The notes under the pieces: model-generated | The model's input: the letters and a program-made list of their open reading frames with translations, nothing else | What the model was told of the DNA's origin: nothing | The model's database searches: none | Part shown: positions 33,386-42,100 of the stretch, piece by piece | Layout: every line of letters begins with the position of its first letter | How positions within the stretch are numbered: position 1 is the first letter of the stretch | Translations under genes and position numbers: made by a program | Assembly (NCBI RefSeq): GCF_003856525.1 | Contig: NZ_RJVQ01000002.1 | Span: 682,001 to 746,000 of the forward strand | DNA length: 64,000 bases | Direction of reading: 5' to 3' | Source: Vibrio viridaestus | GTDB taxonomy: Bacteria > Pseudomonadota > Gammaproteobacteria > Enterobacterales > Vibrionaceae

Positions 33386-34873
33386 ATGTTAATTCGCATA
33401 AAACCCCATGATTTCAAGACAAGTTCCCGCTTCAATACTGTTTTTCACATCTGCAGTTTTTTGGTCGTGATCTACAGTTTGACGATGCTTGTTCCTGTTG
33501 CTGTATCCTGGTACTACCGCGATGGCTATGTTTCTCCCTTTCTGGTGACCTTTTCCGTGTCCCTGAGTATTGGTCTGTTTGGCTGGAAAATTACTCAACA
33601 TCAGAACCACCATTTGCAAAAGCGCGATGGGTTTATGGTAGCGTGCCTCTTTTGGCTCATCTTCTCCTTGATGAGTGCACTCCCTTTCTATATCGATACA
33701 CGTTTAAACTTAAGCCTCAGTGACGCCATGTTTGAAGGGGTTTCGGGCATCACAACGACAGGAGCCTCTATATTTTCGGATATCGATAATTTACCAAAGT
33801 CTGTGTTGTTCTATCGGGCACAGTTAAACTTTTTAGGTGGGCTAGGAATTATTGTTTTGGCTGTCGCAGTTATGCCGTTTCTCGGTATCGGTGGGGCGAG
33901 GTTATATCAAGCCGAAATGCCTGGACCAATGAAAGAGGAGAAGTTGACTCCTCGGCTGGCTGATACTGCAAGAAGCTTGTGGGGGTTATACGCTGCACTT
34001 GCGGTCGCGGGAACAGTCAGTTTTCACTTCGCTGGTATGGATTGGTTCGATGCGATTTGTCATAGCCTTTCGACGGTGTCTCTTGGAGGTTTCTCGACAC
34101 ACGGTGATAGCATCGGTTATTACCACAGTGTTCCGATTGAAATCGTAGCCGGTGTCTTTTCGATACTCGCTGCGGTGAATTTCTCGTTGTATTACATCGC
34201 TATCGTAAGACGTACGCTAAAACCTATCTGGTCGAATGCTGAGTTTCAATTTTTCGCGCTGATCCTTTCGATTGTTGTTGGTATTAGTGTGGTGGAGCTG
34301 TCCAGAAGCGGTACATTTTCAGTCAGTGATTCGGTGGTGCATGGATTCTTTCAGGCGGTTTCAGTGATGACGGATAATGGACTCGGTTCAGCAGGTTACC
34401 CCAACTGGCCCACTCAAGTCGTGATATTACTAATCGGGATGAGTTTTTTTGGTGGCTGTTTCGGTTCAACTTGCGGTGGAATAAAAGCTATGCGTTTCTT
34501 TTTACTCTATCGGCAGGCTAACCAAGAGGTACAACAGCTTATCCGTACTAACGCGGTTTACACGACAAAAGTCAGTGGGCAACCCGTTTCTGAGCGAGTA
34601 ATGCGCTCAGTGTGGGGACTGTTTTTCCTCTATATCTTCTTTAGCTGCGCCTTTATGTGGGGATTGGTCGTATTAGGCCACGATTTTGAAACGGCATTTG
34701 GTACTGTCGCTGCTTGTATTAACAATATGGGGATAGGATGGGGTGCGACCTCATCCGGATTTGAACCGTTGAGTTCTGGTGGCAAATGGTTAATGTGTGT
34801 TGCGATGCTCTTTGGAAGGTTAGAAATCTTCCCGATTTTAATTATCTGTTCACGATCATTCTGGCAATTTTAA
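33386..34873 (+). CDS. TrkH/KtrB-family potassium transporter
   Basis: The 495-residue potassium-conducting subunit has four pore-loop repeats: GITTTGASIF (about 121), STVSLGGFSTH (about 229), VMTDNGLGSAGY (about 325) and NNMGIGWG (about 446). Each has the Gly that lines the selectivity filter. The length matches TrkH. Such subunits need a cytoplasmic NAD- or nucleotide-binding partner (TrkA/KtrA type), which is not in this operon and must come from elsewhere. It is sandwiched between a KdpD-like kinase and a KdpE-like regulator; ATG at 33386 behind GGGG. Confidence 0.92.
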   Translation: MLIRIKPHDFKTSSRFNTVFHICSFLVVIYSLTMLVPVAVSWYYRDGYVSPFLVTFSVSLSIGLFGWKITQHQNHHLQKRDGFMVACLFWLIFSLMSALPFYIDTRLNLSLSDAMFEGVSGITTTGASIFSDIDNLPKSVLFYRAQLNFLGGLGIIVLAVAVMPFLGIGGARLYQAEMPGPMKEEKLTPRLADTARSLWGLYAALAVAGTVSFHFAGMDWFDAICHSLSTVSLGGFSTHGDSIGYYHSVPIEIVAGVFSILAAVNFSLYYIAIVRRTLKPIWSNAEFQFFALILSIVVGISVVELSRSGTFSVSDSVVHGFFQAVSVMTDNGLGSAGYPNWPTQVVILLIGMSFFGGCFGSTCGGIKAMRFFLLYRQANQEVQQLIRTNAVYTTKVSGQPVSERVMRSVWGLFFLYIFFSCAFMWGLVVLGHDFETAFGTVAACINNMGIGWGATSSGFEPLSSGGKWLMCVAMLFGRLEIFPILIICSRSFWQF

Positions 34874-34896
34874 TTGGTTATATGTGAAAGGAGTCA

Positions 34897-35580
34897 ATGG
34901 TGACCCAGACTATTCTCGTGGTTGAAGATGAACCTCAAATTCAGACGTTTATTCGTATTTCACTTGAGGCTGAGGGGTACCGATATGCAGGTGCTAAAAC
35001 ACTGCATTCTGCACATGAACAATTCATTTCGGTTGAGCCTGATGTGGTGATTCTCGATTTAGGACTACCAGATGGGGATGGGATCGAATTGTTAAGACGT
35101 ATCCGGACAAATAGTGCTGTTCCTGTCCTCATTTTGACCGCGCGAGACCAGGAAGACGAAAAAATTCGACTCCTTGAATCCGGAGCGAATGACTATTTAA
35201 GTAAGCCTTTTGGCATAAGAGAGTTAATGGTAAGGATAAAGGTATTAGTGCGGGATTTAGTCACCCCACAAAAGCTGGATGATCGGCTAATTGCTGGAAG
35301 ACTTGCTTTACAACGTAGCACTCACCAGGTTTGGCTTGATGAATGTGAAATAGCCTTAACCAAAAAAGAGTTCGCTTTTCTGGAATACCTGATACTTGAT
35401 GCCGGGAAGTTGGTGTTGCAGGAAAAACTCCTTGAGAATATTTGGGGAACTTCTCATACCGAAGATACACATTATCTGCGTATTCTTGTCAGCCAGCTAC
35501 GGAAAAAACTGGCTGACAGTGCTGAACAACAAGAATTGATCAAAACTGAGGCTGGATTAGGTTACCGCCTGATAATCTAA
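34897..35580 (+). CDS. KdpE-like OmpR-family response regulator
   Basis: The 227-residue regulator has a receiver domain with acidic pair E10/D11, phosphoacceptor D54 (VILDLGLPDGDG) and LSKPFG (Lys at about 106). The C-terminal OmpR-type winged helix (about 135-227) reads LTKKEFAFLEYL, then THYLRILVSQLRKKL, close to KdpE. ATG at 34897 behind AAAGGAG. It should be phosphorylated by the kinase at the start of the operon and control the potassium uptake genes. The last 4 bases overlap the convergent modA gene. Confidence 0.9.
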   Translation: MVTQTILVVEDEPQIQTFIRISLEAEGYRYAGAKTLHSAHEQFISVEPDVVILDLGLPDGDGIELLRRIRTNSAVPVLILTARDQEDEKIRLLESGANDYLSKPFGIRELMVRIKVLVRDLVTPQKLDDRLIAGRLALQRSTHQVWLDECEIALTKKEFAFLEYLILDAGKLVLQEKLLENIWGTSHTEDTHYLRILVSQLRKKLADSAEQQELIKTEAGLGYRLII

Positions 35581-36329
35581 TCAGGCAGGTCATAACCGTG
35601 TGCCTGAATGATCTTTTGGCCTTCCTCGCTGGTTAGAAAACTGAGTAGCTGCGTGGCTTGGGGGTTATTTTCTGCCTGTTTAAGAGCCACAGCCTGCTCT
35701 ATCATTGGTGGATAAAAGGTTTGCGGTATAATCCAGTACGAACCTCGGATTTTCTTATGCTGGTGATAGATCAATGAGTAACTGATAAAGCCTAATTCGG
35801 CTACACCAGTATCGACGTATTCGAATGTTTGCAAAGCGTTTTTACCTTCCACCAGACGTGTTTTAACTTCCTCATAGATACCCATATTCTTCATTGCCTC
35901 AAGCGCAGTGCGACCATGAACGCCAACTTTAGGATTAGGAATGGCGAGATGCTGATAACGACTCGTTGTGAGAACGTGCCCTTGCGAGTCAATCAGCGTT
36001 GAGTCTGCTGACCATAACACCAATTTACTGATACTGTGGCTAATGCGACTTCCCGGAAGCGCCAGTCCAGCTTCTTCGAGGCGTTTTGGGGTATTCGTAT
36101 CAGCACTTATGAACACATCGAATGGCGCTCCATGCTGTATTTGAGCAAACAGGGCACCCACTGATGCATATGAGGTTTTTAAGGTTATCCCCGTTTTTTG
36201 TGTAAATGCTTTTTCAATATCAATCATCGCAGGTCTAAAACCACCCGCTACTGCCACGTTGAGTGACGATGAAGCATGGGATAAGGTTGAAATGATGAAT
36301 AGAGTCAATAGGGTGATGATATGACGCAT
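35577..36329 (-). CDS. modA: molybdate ABC transporter substrate-binding protein
   Basis: The 250-residue periplasmic binding protein has an N-terminal signal peptide (cleavage near SHA, about 19). It has the ModA-like opening NVAVAGGFRPAMIDIEKAF, FDVFISADTNTPKRLEEAG, and the later VEGKNALQTFEYVDTGVAELGF. It should bind molybdate or tungstate. The permease and ATPase genes modB and modC are not adjacent, so either they are elsewhere or this binder serves another transporter. The modD gene lies upstream, 32 bases away, in the same transcript. Confidence 0.9.
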   Translation of the reverse strand: MRHIITLLTLFIISTLSHASSSLNVAVAGGFRPAMIDIEKAFTQKTGITLKTSYASVGALFAQIQHGAPFDVFISADTNTPKRLEEAGLALPGSRISHSISKLVLWSADSTLIDSQGHVLTTSRYQHLAIPNPKVGVHGRTALEAMKNMGIYEEVKTRLVEGKNALQTFEYVDTGVAELGFISYSLIYHQHKKIRGSYWIIPQTFYPPMIEQAVALKQAENNPQATQLLSFLTSEEGQKIIQAHGYDLPD

Positions 36330-36361
36330 AGCTTCCTCCCTGAAGTTACGCTTTGATTTTG

Positions 36362-37189
36362 TTAGTCTTCAAAGACCACTTTGATATCTTTGGGTTTCGC
36401 ATAGTATGGCGCAGAGGTGACAATCAGATCTGCACCCGCTTCAGCATACTGAGCTACGTTACCTGGATTAACGCCACCCGCGATAGCTAAACGTGTTGTG
36501 CTATAGATGTTCTGACAATGGATCTTGCATTCTGTGACTTGGTCAATGGAAAACTTGTCGAGTTGCAGGACTTCGACGCCTGCTTCAATCCACATTTTTG
36601 CATCCTCAACACTGTGAACTTCAAGTACTACTTTGTGCTCCGGAGATGACTTATGAAGATAGTCGAGCATGTCTTTGGGGTTTTTATAATTAATAAATTG
36701 CCTATGCTCAGCAAAGACGAGAATCGTTTCTGAAAGGCCTAAGCGGTGCATAACCGCGCCACCGGATCGTATGGCTTTAACTGATAACGCTTTGGTGAAA
36801 GGCGTCTGCTTTCGAGTACAGGCTACAGGAGTATCACCGGCAGATAACACCATAGAGTTGGCCGAACTGGCAACGCCACTCATCCACTCCATCAGTATTT
36901 GGGTGGCTTTCCATACGATGAACAGTTGGGAAGAATGCCCCTTTGCACTGAGGATATGTTGGCCTTGACTGAGTTTGTCTCCAGACTGGCAAAAGCCTTT
37001 TACGTCAAGATTTTTCAGGCGCATCATTTGAATGGCTTCTTCTACACCACTGACGATCATGTCTTCTCTTGCGTAGAAATGAATATTGAGTTCAGGCTTA
37101 TCAACGAGCAGCGACGTAGTAAGATCGCCGAAAGGCGCATCGTCAATCAGCAGTTGCATCGCTTCACCGTCGCTTAATACGGATTCCAT
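36362..37189 (-). CDS. modD: ModD protein
   Basis: ModD is a homologue of nicotinate-nucleotide pyrophosphorylase (QAPRTase, NadC type) often found with molybdate transport genes; its reaction is not established. With the ATG at 37189 the 275 residues show DDAPFGDLTTSLL at the start, TRKQTPFTKALSVKAIRSGG and the C-terminal barrel block AIAGGVNPGNVAQYAEAGADLIV. The longer frame starting at 37207 would use the ribosome site (AAGGGAG) as codons. It is first in an operon with modA. Confidence 0.88.
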   Translation of the reverse strand: MESVLSDGEAMQLLIDDAPFGDLTTSLLVDKPELNIHFYAREDMIVSGVEEAIQMMRLKNLDVKGFCQSGDKLSQGQHILSAKGHSSQLFIVWKATQILMEWMSGVASSANSMVLSAGDTPVACTRKQTPFTKALSVKAIRSGGAVMHRLGLSETILVFAEHRQFINYKNPKDMLDYLHKSSPEHKVVLEVHSVEDAKMWIEAGVEVLQLDKFSIDQVTECKIHCQNIYSTTRLAIAGGVNPGNVAQYAEAGADLIVTSAPYYAKPKDIKVVFED

Positions 37190-37334
37190 ATCTTTTCTCC
37201 CTTCCATGGGTTGATTAAGAAATGATATTCATAATGCGCTTTTTGAGTAAGGGTGTAACGGGCTAATTGATGTTTTTATGTCATGAATCAATAAATATAA
37301 ACGAGAGGGAAAATGATAGGGCTAGAAACAACAA

Positions 37335-37354
37335 CAGCCAGTAATAACTGGCTG
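37335..37354. terminator. hairpin after the small gene
   Basis: CAGCCAGT pairs perfectly with ACTGGCTG, followed on the minus strand by TTGTTGTTTC. Confidence 0.45.
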
Positions 37355-37378
37355 ATAGGACGGATAGCTGACGATTGA

Positions 37379-37522
37379 TTAATTCGTATTTAGAATTTTA
37401 TCAGCTGCTTGTTTATAGCTATTGCTAGCTGCACGCAGTTTTTGCGCTGTTATAACCAAGTTTGAATGAATATGCTCCAGCGCTTCACGAGCTGCTTGTT
37501 GAGCGAATTGTTGGTCAGACAT
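37379..37522 (-). CDS. small 47-residue helical protein, unknown function
   Basis: This open frame of 48 codons starts with ATG behind a clear AGGAG ribosome site at suitable spacing. The product begins MSDQQFAQQAAREALEH and ends KQAADKILNTN. It is charged, rich in Ala, Gln and Lys, predicted to be entirely helical, and has no Cys or membrane segment. A hairpin lies past its stop. It lies alone between modD and ohrR, with AT-rich flanks. I do not recognise it; the coding signals are the evidence. Confidence 0.6.
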   Translation of the reverse strand: MSDQQFAQQAAREALEHIHSNLVITAQKLRAASNSYKQAADKILNTN

Positions 37523-37685
37523 AGCTACTAATCTCCTAACGATAATAAAATAATTTCGTTAGCCAGACAGTCGTTGTGTTTTCCTCTGAGAGAGGTTCTT
37601 ATTATATCAAGAGTATTCCCCTTAATTCCTGACTAATATACTAGGTTATTATGTGCATATCAATAGATTATTTATTGACCGGATT

Positions 37686-38147
37686 CTATTGAGCCAAGAT
37701 CTTTTCGCACAGCATTTTCAATGTCAGTAATTCATCCAAACTCAGATTAAATCGACAGGCGATAGAGCCGGGTACAGACTGTGCTTGTTTTCTTAGCTCG
37801 ATTCCCTCTTTGGTGAGCTGTAAAACACGAACTCTTTCATCAGTTACACTTCGTTTTCTTTCGACCAGTGCTTTGCTTTCCAATCTTTTTAGTAGAGGGG
37901 TGAGAGTACCGGAATCGAGATGTAGCTTATCGCCGAGAGTTTTAACACTAATTCCCGATTCCTCCCAAAGCACTATCATCACTAAATATTGCAGATAGGT
38001 GAGATCAATTTTCTCAAGAATAGGGCGGTATGCTCTAACAATTGCATTTGCTGCGCTGTAAAGAGGAAAGCAAACCTGACTTTCCAACGTAAGCGGAACG
38101 TCAGACTCATTGAGACAGGTATTGTCACTGTTTGAGGTTTTGTTCAT
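37686..38147 (-). CDS. ohrR: OhrR-type MarR regulator of organic peroxide response
   Basis: This is a MarR-family repressor of about 153 residues. The reactive Cys of OhrR proteins is present at position 26 in SQVCFPLYSAANAI. Y-type partners appear in YLQYLVMIVLWE, and the wing is in HLDSGTLTPLLKRLESKALVERKRSVTDERV. Oxidation of this Cys by organic hydroperoxides releases the protein from DNA. It is divergent from ohr with two palindromic operators in between. The start could also be the ATG at 38162. Confidence 0.9.
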   Translation of the reverse strand: MNKTSNSDNTCLNESDVPLTLESQVCFPLYSAANAIVRAYRPILEKIDLTYLQYLVMIVLWEESGISVKTLGDKLHLDSGTLTPLLKRLESKALVERKRSVTDERVRVLQLTKEGIELRKQAQSVPGSIACRFNLSLDELLTLKMLCEKILAQ

Positions 38148-38169
38148 GGTGGAAACCTGCATTTAATAA

Positions 38170-38181
38170 ATTGTGCACAAT
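38170..38181. promoter_or_regulatory. OhrR operator near ohrR
   Basis: ATTGTGCACAAT is a perfect palindrome, about 23 bases upstream of ohrR, and is closely repeated near ohr. It is expected to allow autoregulation. Confidence 0.65.
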
Positions 38182-38228
38182 ATACTTGCATTCCTCAGTT
38201 ATTTCGATATAACATTGCAAGCAATTAG

Positions 38229-38240
38229 ATTGTACACAAT
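38229..38240. promoter_or_regulatory. OhrR operator near ohr
   Basis: ATTGTACACAAT differs from the first operator by one base and lies 18 bases before the ohr ATG. A third, weaker palindrome ATTGCAAGCAAT lies at 38214-38225. Confidence 0.65.
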
Positions 38241-38258
38241 ATAAATGAGAGGTAAATC

Positions 38259-38684
38259 ATGAAAGCACTATACACAACAAAAGCGACTGCACTTGCTGGA
38301 CGTAATGGCCAGGTCGCAACTGATGACGGTCTGTTATCACTAGGATTAGCCTATCCAAAAGAAATGGGTGGCTCTGGCCAGGCGACTAATCCAGAGCAAC
38401 TATTTGCTGCGGGTTATGCGGCTTGTTTTTCTAACGCAATCCTTCATGTTGCAAGAGAGGCTAAAGTCACTCTAAAAGAGGCACCTGTATCGGCACATGT
38501 TTCTATTGGTCAAAATGCCGAAGGTGGATTTGAATTGGCGGTTAAATTAGAAGCGACCCTTGAACTGGACAATGCTCAAGCGCTTGAGCTTGTGGCGACA
38601 GCTCATAAAGTGTGCCCATATTCAAATGCAACACGCGGAAATATCGATGTCAATGTCATCGCAAATGGGCAAAACATCGCTTAA
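38259..38684 (+). CDS. ohr: organic hydroperoxide resistance protein
   Basis: The Ohr/OsmC-fold thiol peroxidase reduces organic hydroperoxides. The 141 residues contain both redox cysteines, C56 (YAACFSNA) and C119 (VCPYSNATRGN). ATG at 38259 with GAGAGG upstream. It is divergently paired with its repressor OhrR across the operator region, and a terminator follows the stop. Confidence 0.95.
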   Translation: MKALYTTKATALAGRNGQVATDDGLLSLGLAYPKEMGGSGQATNPEQLFAAGYAACFSNAILHVAREAKVTLKEAPVSAHVSIGQNAEGGFELAVKLEATLELDNAQALELVATAHKVCPYSNATRGNIDVNVIANGQNIA

Positions 38685-38708
38685 TTCGTTCTATGAATAA
38701 GAGTGATA

Positions 38709-38745
38709 ATCAGGGTGATAATATTCACCCTGAAATTTATTTTTA
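38709..38745 (+). terminator. terminator of ohr
   Basis: CAGGGTGA pairs with TCACCCTG around TAATAT, followed by AAATTTATTTTT. Confidence 0.7.
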
Positions 38746-38876
38746 TAATATATATTTATTTTAATTATAATGTTAAATAATTAAGAAAAATTTAATAAAT
38801 AAGTATTGTAGTGATGTTTTGTTCATCTATTATGGAATAATAGTATTGGTTCATCTTTTTACGATTTTTTCATTTT

Positions 38877-39317
38877 ATGAAACGACATTATTTTATATTT
38901 TTAGTTATATCCTGTGTGCTAACTGGATGTTATTTTGATCAGGGCAAATCTCGATTAGAAGCTCTTCTGGCAAAAACAATCGAAGTGAGTAAAGAAGGCT
39001 GGAAAATAGATGCGATTAAAGAGCAAGCCAGTCGCTATATGGTTATTGTGACCATGGGGGATACAGCAACATCACTCTACGATTTAAAAACCAGAATCGT
39101 AAAAAAAGAGTCAGACAGTGCAAAATCGTTGTCTCGAAATATCAACGCAATAAATGAAGAGTTTAAAGTAAGCTTGGAATATATGTGTGAGTCTGTAATA
39201 CACTCATCGAGTGAAAGAGGAACACATAAAGAAATAAAACCTTTCGAATTGGTTCTTCGCAAAGAAAAAGGGGATAAAAGGCTAACAAGTTACCTATGCG
39301 AGCCCATGTCCTTTTGA
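38877..39317 (+). CDS. predicted lipoprotein, unknown function
   Basis: The 146-residue product has a lipoprotein signal with lipobox VLTGC (Cys at 18). The mature part is alpha-helical in appearance, rich in Lys and Glu, and contains two further Cys residues. I recognise no family. The upstream 190 bases are extremely AT-rich. The DUF1289 gene follows 49 bases after its stop on the same strand. Confidence 0.7.
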   Translation: MKRHYFIFLVISCVLTGCYFDQGKSRLEALLAKTIEVSKEGWKIDAIKEQASRYMVIVTMGDTATSLYDLKTRIVKKESDSAKSLSRNINAINEEFKVSLEYMCESVIHSSSERGTHKEIKPFELVLRKEKGDKRLTSYLCEPMSF

Positions 39318-39366
39318 TATTCGCTGTTGAGTAACTATACTTTCTATATCTATTTTCTTGGTACAC

Positions 39367-39573
39367 ATGATGAAAATAATTAGGGAAAAGAATCGAGAAA
39401 AGTTAATCCCGAATCCCTGCATTCGAAACTGCTGTCTCGATGACGATGATATTTGCTTGGGTTGTAGGCGCAAGCTCAGTGAAATCCTTGAGTGGCATGA
39501 TGCGTCAGTCGAACGCAAGCAGCAAATTTTGGACGATAGTCGCCAGCGAAAGTCTCATCATTCGAACCAATAG
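39367..39573 (+). CDS. DUF1289 small cysteine protein
   Basis: The short protein of 68 residues has the DUF1289 Cys pattern PCIRNCCLDDDDICLGCRRKLSEI, expected to bind zinc or an iron-sulphur cluster. The function is unknown. A start at 39370 is equally possible. It may be co-transcribed with the lipoprotein gene upstream. Confidence 0.75.
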   Translation: MMKIIREKNREKLIPNPCIRNCCLDDDDICLGCRRKLSEILEWHDASVERKQQILDDSRQRKSHHSNQ

Positions 39574-39733
39574 GGTGGTCAAATCTTCACCACATCATAC
39601 TGATTGGAATATATTATAAAGAATAATATATTGCTAATTTTGTTTAACTCTTCGATTATTCACGCCTCCTGTAGCTAATAATATTGAATTCGGCTGCAGT
39701 CATTACAAATTATAACGATGTGGATGTATCAAA

Positions 39734-40555
39734 ATGACTTCTAAACAGATTAAACACCGTCTGGCAAAATTGGTCTTAGCGGCTAGTTCTGCTCTGGCAC
39801 TTATTTCTTCGGGGACCGTTGCTGCTCAAGAAAGCGCACTGTCTGAAATTTTAAAGTCTGGAGAGCTCAAGTTCTGTTTTGAAGCCGGATACATTCCTTT
39901 TGAAATGACAAGTAAAGATGGTCGCTATGTTGGTTTTGACATCGATATTGCCAAACAGATGGCTCGGTCGATTAACGTTAAATTTGTACCAGTAAATACG
40001 GCTTGGGATGGTATTGTACCTGCTCTTAAAACAGGTAAATGCGATTTTATTGGCGGTATGACGATTACACCTGAGCGTAATCTAAGCGTCAACTTTGCTA
40101 ACCCTTATATTCAGGTTGGACAAACTGTACTGATTTCGCCAAAACTGGCAGACAAAGTTAAAACATACCGCGACCTAAATAACTCTCAGTATACGATCGC
40201 GACTCAAATGGGTACCACTGGTGCAGAGGCTGCCAAGAAATACTTATCTCGTGCCAAGGTTGACCTATATGACACATCTGCTGACGCCGTCTTGCAAGTG
40301 AGCAACGGACAGGCAGATGCGTTTGTTTATGATTTACCTTATAACGCTATGTATGAAGCTCAACACAAAGGACAAGTGATTCATCTAGATCAATCGTTTA
40401 CTTTTGAACCTCTTGGGTGGGCAGTACGTCAAGGCGATCCTGATTTTCTTAACTTTTTGAATAACTTCCTTCAGCAGATTAAAGGCGACGGGACGTATCA
40501 ACGAATTTATGACAAATGGTTTAAGTCAGATAAATGGACGACGACTATTCAATAA
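39734..40555 (+). CDS. amino acid ABC transporter substrate-binding protein, orphan
   Basis: The 273-residue periplasmic binding protein of solute-binding family 3 has a signal peptide (cleaved near VAAQ, about 31). It has the family opening ELKFCFEAGYIPFEM, then GFDIDIAKQMAR and the TPERNLSVNFANPY signature. It should bind a polar amino acid or opine. No permease or ATPase gene is adjacent, so it must share another transporter or act as a sensor input. A perfect 13-bp terminator hairpin follows directly. Confidence 0.88.
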   Translation: MTSKQIKHRLAKLVLAASSALALISSGTVAAQESALSEILKSGELKFCFEAGYIPFEMTSKDGRYVGFDIDIAKQMARSINVKFVPVNTAWDGIVPALKTGKCDFIGGMTITPERNLSVNFANPYIQVGQTVLISPKLADKVKTYRDLNNSQYTIATQMGTTGAEAAKKYLSRAKVDLYDTSADAVLQVSNGQADAFVYDLPYNAMYEAQHKGQVIHLDQSFTFEPLGWAVRQGDPDFLNFLNNFLQQIKGDGTYQRIYDKWFKSDKWTTTIQ

Positions 40556-40570
40556 TATCTTTTCTTTTAG

Positions 40571-40603
40571 AGAATATTACTCCGCAGTGTGGAGTAATAT
40601 TCT
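40571..40603. terminator. terminator hairpin with 13-bp perfect stem
   Basis: AGAATATTACTCC and GGAGTAATATTCT are exact complements around GCAGTGT. There is no T-run directly after. Confidence 0.7.
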
Positions 40604-40759
40604 CGCTCCACCAAAATCCTTTCTGAAATTTGTATCTTTAATACGTCATTATTTTATCTAATTACGCCTGTGATGTTTTTTTAACCTATTGACTTTGCTA
40701 GGGTAGGGAATCAAGTCGTGTAGTAACACGAGAGTTGTCCCGCAAGACAAGGAGTCAAA

Positions 40760-41848
40760 GTGATTAATATATTAAACAAAAAATTACGGTTATATTCGCT
40801 CAGAATCAGCGCGTTGATTATTATTTCTTTTGCTGTTAACAATGTCGCTTCAGCGGCTATTCCTAATCCGGCGATTATTGCCCATCGGGGTGATTCATAT
40901 AATGCTCCGGAATCGACACTTCCTGCTTATCAGCTAGCATGTAAACTGAATGCTGATTATCTAGAACTTGATTTGCAACGGACAAAAGATGGTCAGTTAA
41001 TCGCGCTTCATGACAACAATTTACAACGCACCACGAACATTAAGGATGTGTATCCAGAAAGAGCAAGTGAGCCAGTCAGTTCATTTACTCTGGCCGAACT
41101 GGAAAAATTAGATGCTGGGAGTTGGTTTAACAACACGTATCCTGAAAGAGCACGGAAGAGCTTTGCTGGCTTGAAGGTGGTTACTCTCAAGCAAGTAAGT
41201 GATATTGCTAAATCATGTCCTGGTCACCCCGGTCTTTATATTGAAACCAAAGTTCCCAAATTGTTTCCTGATATTGAAAAAGATCTACATCAATTTCTTG
41301 AGAGTAACGGCTGGTTAGAACATCCAGAGGATGGGAAAATAATTCTGCAAACCTTTGAAAAGCCAAGTTTAGTAGAACTACAAAAGGTAATGCCGAATGT
41401 GCCCAAAATATTGTTACTCTGGACTGGCGATGGTTATATCGACGAGAAGCCGGGAACAAAAAAGGCGGATTCGGAAAGTTATGCTGATTACTATGCTCGC
41501 GTGGATGTTGCCTCTAAAAAGGCGTTTGAAGAATGGTTAGATTTTGCTAAAGAAAATGGCGCGATTGGTGTTGGTCCATCAACGATACAAGACGATCATG
41601 CAGGTACATTTTCGAGTCAGTTCTCATACATGGATTTAGCGAAACCTTGGATGGTAAAGATGAGTCATGATAAAGGCTTGTTAGTACACGCTTATACGGT
41701 GGATCAGATATCTGATTTCAGTACGCTTAGAGAGCGAGGAGTGGATGGATTCTTTACTAATCGTCCTGATTTAGCGGCTAAATTTTTCAAACGATCGGTG
41801 AGTAGATCTCCAGAACAAATGTTGGATGAATTAAATTATTCGAAGTAA
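40760..41848 (+). CDS. periplasmic glycerophosphodiester phosphodiesterase
   Basis: The 362-residue GDPD enzyme hydrolyses glycerophosphodiesters to glycerol-3-phosphate and an alcohol. The start is GTG at 40760 behind AAGGAG. A signal peptide (about 1-32) is followed by the catalytic block IIAHRGDSYNAPESTLPAY (His, Arg) and ADYLELDLQRTKDGQLIALHDNNL, with the second catalytic His and metal-binding Glu and Asp. Two small hairpins precede the gene in its leader. A strong terminator follows. Confidence 0.9.
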   Translation: MINILNKKLRLYSLRISALIIISFAVNNVASAAIPNPAIIAHRGDSYNAPESTLPAYQLACKLNADYLELDLQRTKDGQLIALHDNNLQRTTNIKDVYPERASEPVSSFTLAELEKLDAGSWFNNTYPERARKSFAGLKVVTLKQVSDIAKSCPGHPGLYIETKVPKLFPDIEKDLHQFLESNGWLEHPEDGKIILQTFEKPSLVELQKVMPNVPKILLLWTGDGYIDEKPGTKKADSESYADYYARVDVASKKAFEEWLDFAKENGAIGVGPSTIQDDHAGTFSSQFSYMDLAKPWMVKMSHDKGLLVHAYTVDQISDFSTLRERGVDGFFTNRPDLAAKFFKRSVSRSPEQMLDELNYSK

Positions 41849-41855
41849 ATTTATA

Positions 41856-41892
41856 AAAAGGGGTCCTGTGACCCCATTTATTTTATTTTTTA
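41856..41892 (+). terminator. rho-independent terminator
   Basis: GGGGTC pairs with GACCCC around CTGT, followed by ATTTATTTTATTTTTT. Confidence 0.85.
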
Positions 41893-42100
41893 AGGTAAGA
41901 CAGAATAAATATAAGGTGAATTGGAGATAACTTGGAGTATTTGTTTGGTTAAAAACTCATCATTTATTGGATTTTAGAATAATCCCATTTATTTATTATA
42001 TCTGTATTTAATTGGTTGAGTTTTGTTCATTAATCTTTAGTATAAAAATTAACGAGACAGAAGTCTCACCCACACGGATCAATGATAGCAGGAGGCGCAC

